DNA from: Polaromonas sp. C04
Lineage (GTDB): Bacteria > Pseudomonadota > Gammaproteobacteria > Burkholderiales > Burkholderiaceae_C
Length of the DNA stretch: 64,000 nucleotides
Direction: 5' to 3'
Assembly (NCBI RefSeq): GCF_002002705.1
Contig: NZ_MUNS01000034.1
Span: 62,001-126,000, forward strand
Shown: positions 60,335 through 64,000 of the stretch, piece after piece
Layout of the letters: every line of letters begins with the position of its first letter
Numbering within the stretch: the stretch's first letter is position 1
The notes under the pieces: model-generated
The model's input: only the letters and a program-made list of their open reading frames with translations
Told to the model about the DNA's origin: nothing
Databases searched by the model: none
Translations under genes and position numbers: made by a program

Positions 60335-61624
60335 ATGCCCCAAGAAACTCCGCAGGCCCTGCTGCGGCGCCTGTTCGACGCCGCCATCGCCAGCGCCCAG
60401 CCGGCGCTGTGCATCCCGCCGCATATGCCGTCACCGAAGGAGCTTGGAACGGGCCGCCTGATCGTGATTGGCGCGGGCAAGGCCTCGGCCGCGATGGCAC
60501 GCGCCGTTGAAGACCATTGGCCGGGGCCCCTGTCGGGGCTGGTGGTCACCCGCTACGGCTACGCGGTGCCGTGCGAGCGCATCGAGATCGTTGAAGCGGC
60601 GCATCCTGTGCCCGACGCCGCCGGCCTGGCCGCCGCCGAACGCCTGCTCGAACTCGTGCAGGGCTTGCGCCCGGATGACCTCGTGCTGTGCCTGATCTCG
60701 GGCGGCGGCTCGTCGCTGCTGCCGCTGCCGGCGGCAGGTCTGACGCTGGAGCACAAGCAGGACGTAAACCGCGCCCTGCTGAAGTCGGGCGCCACCATCA
60801 GCGAGATGAACTGCGTGCGGCGCCACCTCTCGGGCATCAAGGGCGGGCGCCTTGCCGCAGCCTGTCATCCGGCGCGGGTGCTCACCCTGTTGATTTCCGA
60901 CGTGCCGGGCGATGATCCGATCGACATCGCCTCCGGCCCCACGGTCGCCGATCCGACGACCTGCGAAGACGCACTCGCCATCATCCGGCGCTACGGCATC
61001 GAGGTGCCGGCGGCGGTGCAGGGCGTGCTGGAAAGCGGCCGTGGCGAGTCCATCAAGCCTGGCGACCCGCGGCTGGCGCGCGCCGCCATTCGCATGATCG
61101 CCACGCCGCAAATGGCGCTGGAGGCCGCCGCCAGCGTGGCGCAGCAAGCCGGTTACACCCCGTACATCCTCGGTGACGCACTCGAAGGCGAGGCGCGCGA
61201 CGTCGGCAAGGTGCTGGCGGGCATCGCGCTGCAGGTGGCCGCACGCGGCCAGCCGGTGCCACCGCCCTGCGTGCTGCTCTCGGGCGGCGAGACGACCGTC
61301 ACCGTGCGCGGCAGCGGGCGCGGCGGGCGCAACGTGGAATGCCTGCTCTCCATCGGCATCGCACTCAACGGCCACCCGCGCATCCATGGGCTGGCGGGCG
61401 ATACCGACGGCGTGGATGGCCAGGAGGAGATTGCCGGCGCCTGTCTCGCACCCGACTCGCTGGCGCGTGCCTGGGCGCGGGGCATCAGGCCCAGAGACGC
61501 CTTGGCGAACAATGACGGTCATGGCTTTTTCGGGGCGCTGGGGGATTCGGTGATCACCGGGCCGACGCTGACCAATGTGAACGACTTTCGCGCCCTTCTC
61601 ATCGAAGCACCTGCCGAAACCTGA
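60335..61624 (+). CDS. ttuD: Glycerate 2-kinase / hydroxypyruvate reductase (TtuD, MOFRL family)
   Basis: 429 residues. GRLIVIGAGKASAAMARAVE, LVLCLISGGGSSLLPLPA, MNCVRRHLSGIKGGRLA, and the C-terminal MOFRL block VLLSGGETTVTVRGSGRGGRNVECLL, plus AGDTDGVDG. It phosphorylates D-glycerate to 2-phosphoglycerate; the older hydroxypyruvate reductase name is from sequence transfer. Last gene of the glyoxylate-to-glycolysis operon, 36 bases after glxR. Confidence 0.92.
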   Translation: MPQETPQALLRRLFDAAIASAQPALCIPPHMPSPKELGTGRLIVIGAGKASAAMARAVEDHWPGPLSGLVVTRYGYAVPCERIEIVEAAHPVPDAAGLAAAERLLELVQGLRPDDLVLCLISGGGSSLLPLPAAGLTLEHKQDVNRALLKSGATISEMNCVRRHLSGIKGGRLAAACHPARVLTLLISDVPGDDPIDIASGPTVADPTTCEDALAIIRRYGIEVPAAVQGVLESGRGESIKPGDPRLARAAIRMIATPQMALEAAASVAQQAGYTPYILGDALEGEARDVGKVLAGIALQVAARGQPVPPPCVLLSGGETTVTVRGSGRGGRNVECLLSIGIALNGHPRIHGLAGDTDGVDGQEEIAGACLAPDSLARAWARGIRPRDALANNDGHGFFGALGDSVITGPTLTNVNDFRALLIEAPAET

Positions 61625-61825
61625 GGCCCCCGCAGAGCCAGAAACGCCAAAGTCGTCGCCAGGCTTTGGCCCTGCGCGGCCTGCCGGGCCGCACCGTTGC
61701 GTTCATGCCATTTTCCCTGCCAATTCTCCACAAAATCGGCAACGTCGGGTGGAAATTGGGGGTTGCTCTCCACGACAGCTTGTCGGACAACTGGTATATT
61801 GCGTTGCAACATATAACGAAAGTAG

Positions 61826-63259
61826 ATGTTCAGCATGATGTACCAAATCTACGAAACCCAGCGCTCACTGATGGAGCCTTTCGCCGACTTTGCGCAGGCT
61901 GCCGCCAAGATGTACGGCAACCCGCTGTCGCCGCTGGGCCAGAATCCCTTCGCACAACGCGTCTCGGCCGGATTCGGCCTGCTCTACCGCCTGGGCAAGG
62001 ATTACGAAAAACCGGTGTTTGGCCTGCAAACCGTCCCGGTGGACGGCATTGATGTGGCCATCCACGAGCGCGTCGAAATCGACAAGCCGTTTTGCGAACT
62101 GCGCCGCTTCAAGCGCTTCACCGACGACCCAGAGACGCTGACCAAGCTCAAGGGCCAGCCTGCGGTGCTGATCGTGGCCCCGCTGTCGGGTCACCATGCC
62201 ACGCTCCTGCGCGACACCGTCAAGACCATGCTCAAGGACCACAAGGTCTACATCACCGACTGGAAAAATGCCCGGCTGGTGCCCCTGTCCGAAGGTGAAT
62301 TCCACCTCGACGACTATGTCAACTATGTGCAGGAATTCATCCGTCATCTGCAGGCGCGCTACGGCAACTGCCACGTCGTGAGCGTGTGCCAGCCCACCGT
62401 GCCGGTGCTGGCAGCCGTCTCGCTGATGGCCAGCCGCGGCGAGACCACGCCCCTGACCATGACCATGATGGGCGGGCCGATCGACGCGCGCAAGATGCCC
62501 ACCTCGGTCAACAACCTGGCGACCAACAAGAGCCACGACTGGTTCAAGAACAACGTGATTTACCGCGTGCCCAGCAACTATCCTGGCGCCGGGCGGCGCG
62601 TTTACCCGGGCTTTTTGCAGCACACCGGCTTTGTTGCCATGAACCCGAGCAACCACGCCCGCAGCCATTACGACTATTTCAACGACCTGCTCAAGGGCGA
62701 TGACGTCAGCACGGAAGCGCACCGCAAGTTCTACGACGAATACAACGCCGTGCTCGACATGGACGCCGACTACTACCTCGAGACCATCCGGGTGGTGTTT
62801 CAGGATTTCTGCCTCGTCAACGGAACCTGGGACGTGAAGGGCGTGGACGGCAAGACCGAGCGTGTTCGGCCCCAGGACATCAAGACCACCGCCCTGCTTT
62901 CCGTCGAGGGCGAGCTCGACGATATTTCCGGTTTGGGCCAAACCCGGGCCGTGCATGAGCTGTGCACTGGCGTGCCCGCATCGCAGCAACGCCATCTGGA
63001 GGCCAAGGGCGCAGGCCACTACGGCATTTTCAGCGGCCGGCGCTGGCGCGAGGTGGTGTACCCCGAGGTCAAGCGCTTTATTCTTGAGCACCATGCCGCC
63101 AAAGCCGTTATCAAAGCTGAAGAAGCTGCTACAAAGCCAGTAGTACACGCTGCAACGCACGCGGCGGCCCACCTCAAAACGAGTGCCAGCAAGTCCGTCA
63201 AAGCGCTCAGCAAACCGGTCGCCAAAACAACGACCACAAAAGTCGCGCGCAAGAAGTAG
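61826..63259 (+). CDS. phaZ: Intracellular polyhydroxybutyrate depolymerase
   Basis: 477 residues; the start may be ATG 61838 ([12 protein letters not shown]), as in Cupriavidus PhaZ1. The catalytic Cys188 sits in a lipase-box-like [10 protein letters not shown], Asp in [11 protein letters not shown], and His in [14 protein letters not shown]. It degrades amorphous PHB granules without a signal peptide. A 55-residue tail rich in Ala, Lys and Thr ([17 protein letters not shown] to VARKK) follows the usual end, resembling the basic tails of PHB-granule/DNA-binding proteins such as PhaM; granule or nucleoid tethering is an inference. Confidence 0.93.
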   Translation: MFSMMYQIYETQRSLMEPFADFAQAAAKMYGNPLSPLGQNPFAQRVSAGFGLLYRLGKDYEKPVFGLQTVPVDGIDVAIHERVEIDKPFCELRRFKRFTDDPETLTKLKGQPAVLIVAPLSGHHATLLRDTVKTMLKDHKVYITDWKNARLVPLSEGEFHLDDYVNYVQEFIRHLQARYGNCHVVSVCQPTVPVLAAVSLMASRGETTPLTMTMMGGPIDARKMPTSVNNLATNKSHDWFKNNVIYRVPSNYPGAGRRVYPGFLQHTGFVAMNPSNHARSHYDYFNDLLKGDDVSTEAHRKFYDEYNAVLDMDADYYLETIRVVFQDFCLVNGTWDVKGVDGKTERVRPQDIKTTALLSVEGELDDISGLGQTRAVHELCTGVPASQQRHLEAKGAGHYGIFSGRRWREVVYPEVKRFILEHHAAKAVIKAEEAATKPVVHAATHAAAHLKTSASKSVKALSKPVAKTTTTKVARKK

Positions 63260-63267
63260 GTTCGTCC

Positions 63268-63936
63268 GTGGATGCGCTGGCCGCCCGCATCAATGCCGTC
63301 CTGCCCCAAACCCAGTGCACGCGCTGCGGTTACCCGGATTGCGCTGGCTATGCCCAGGCCATTGCCAGCGGCAAAGCAGAAATCAACCAGTGCCCGCCCG
63401 GCGGCGCCGAGGGCGTTGCCCGGCTCGCCCGCCTGACCGGACGGCCCGTGCGGCCGCTGAATCCCGCGAATGGGCTCGAGGCCCCGCGCACGGTCGCCGT
63501 CATCGACGAGGACTGGTGCATCGGCTGCACCCTGTGCATTGCCGCCTGCCCGACCGACGCCATCATCGGCAGCAACAAGCTGATGCATACCGTGATCGAG
63601 CCTTACTGCACCGGCTGCGAGCTGTGCGTTCCGGTCTGCCCGGTGGACTGCATCAGCCTGGAGAACGTCACGCAAGAGCGCACCGGCTGGGACGCGTGGT
63701 CACAAGCCCAGGCCGACGAAGCCCGCGAACGCTACGAGTTTCATGGCGTCAGGAGAAGCAGGGACCAGGGCGAGAACGATAAAAGGCTCGAAGAAAAAGC
63801 CCAGGCCAAACTGGCCGACCTGCCCGCCCACTCGCAGATCACCGACCCGGAGGCACTCGCCCCAAAGCGCACCGTGATTGAAGCGGCGCTGGCCCGTGCA
63901 CGCGCGCGCCGCGGCGACGCATCCGGTAGAAACTAA
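63268..63936 (+). CDS. rsxB: RnfB-like electron transport ferredoxin
   Basis: 222 residues from a GTG start, nine bases after phaZ. A 4Fe-4S Rnf-type domain ([16 protein letters not shown]) and two ferredoxin clusters ([35 protein letters not shown]). It lacks the N-terminal membrane helix of enterobacterial RnfB, as betaproteobacterial versions do. The C-terminal 80 residues are charged and helical. Electron donor and partner complex not shown here. Confidence 0.88.
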   Translation: MDALAARINAVLPQTQCTRCGYPDCAGYAQAIASGKAEINQCPPGGAEGVARLARLTGRPVRPLNPANGLEAPRTVAVIDEDWCIGCTLCIAACPTDAIIGSNKLMHTVIEPYCTGCELCVPVCPVDCISLENVTQERTGWDAWSQAQADEARERYEFHGVRRSRDQGENDKRLEEKAQAKLADLPAHSQITDPEALAPKRTVIEAALARARARRGDASGRN

Positions 63937-64000
63937 CGCAGCGCCGCGTTCAGGCCTGCCAGCGCCTGGGCGCCCGGGCAAAGGTCCTCGCGCCCCAGCG
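63933..64000 (-). CDS. C-terminal end of an unidentified protein
   Basis: 21 codons, [21 protein letters not shown], ending in TAG; the rest lies past the window edge. The minus-strand frame is open through the edge and convergent with rsxB, overlapping its stop by two bases. Too short to name. Confidence 0.35.
   Translation of the reverse strand, partial: LGREDLCPGAQALAGLNAALR

Overview
The window is GC-rich, densely coding chromosomal DNA of a betaproteobacterium. Gene content and protein style point to Burkholderiales, family Comamonadaceae (Polaromonas, Rhodoferax, Variovorax or Acidovorax-like). The main signs are the isc operon next to dnaQ, pdh genes with an N-terminal lipoyl domain on E3, intracellular PhaZ, a D-glycerate pathway for glyoxylate, and a short dispersed repeat that I associate with Comamonadaceae. 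The genus is inference. Nothing looks like a prophage, plasmid or CRISPR locus; the only mobile element is one complete IS1595-type insertion sequence.

Layout. 1-2.7 kb: the end of an isochorismatase-like gene, a TetR regulator, and a divergent HpaB/AbfD-superfamily enzyme with a clear palindromic operator between them. 2.8-7.8 kb: a complete branched-chain 2-oxoacid dehydrogenase operon (bkdA1-bkdA2-bkdB-lpdV, minus strand). 7.9-13.2 kb: single metabolic genes (LLM flavoprotein, PQQ sugar dehydrogenase, AcuI-type reductase, NlpC/P60 peptidase, VOC, two small proteins). 13.6-19.9 kb: alanine dehydrogenase, then a tightly overlapping operon with an AMP-forming acyl-CoA ligase, E1alpha, E1beta and E2 of a second 2-oxoacid dehydrogenase, and a small acyl carrier protein. 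20-22.5 kb: a decayed lpdA copy, a small ORF, and three Hsp20 genes behind a sigma-32-like promoter. 22.5-29.5 kb: the housekeeping pyruvate dehydrogenase locus aceE-aceF-[HslV-like Ntn hydrolase]-lpdA. It carries repetitive palindromes in an intergenic gap and inside interdomain linkers. Divergent from aceE, 29.6-32.8 kb, is a PAS histidine kinase/FixJ-type regulator pair.

32.9-44.4 kb holds housekeeping genes (folD, prlC, a glutaredoxin-like protein, rpiA, pyrD, an LhgO-like oxidase, hutG-like, bactofilin, a yqjD/E/K-type trio, a pyruvyl-transferase-like gene), with the IS between the glutaredoxin gene and rpiA. 44.5-51 kb: tRNA-Val(CAC), dnaQ and the full isc operon (iscR-S-U-A-hscB-hscA-fdx) with an IscR-type palindrome upstream. 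51-56.6 kb: uvrB, an aromatic/aspartate aminotransferase, a YgiD-type dioxygenase and a LysR regulator. 56.7-61.6 kb: gcl-hyi-glxR-ttuD, which turns glyoxylate into glycerate and 2-phosphoglycerate. 61.8-64 kb: PhaZ and an RnfB-like ferredoxin.

The window holds three 2-oxoacid dehydrogenase systems, an unusual density. The most interesting points are the proteasome-like (HslV-like) peptidase gene translationally coupled to aceF, the acyl-CoA ligase/E1/E2/ACP operon with no E3 of its own beside an lpdA fossil, and repeats that have become protein sequence (a signal peptide and lipoyl-domain linkers).
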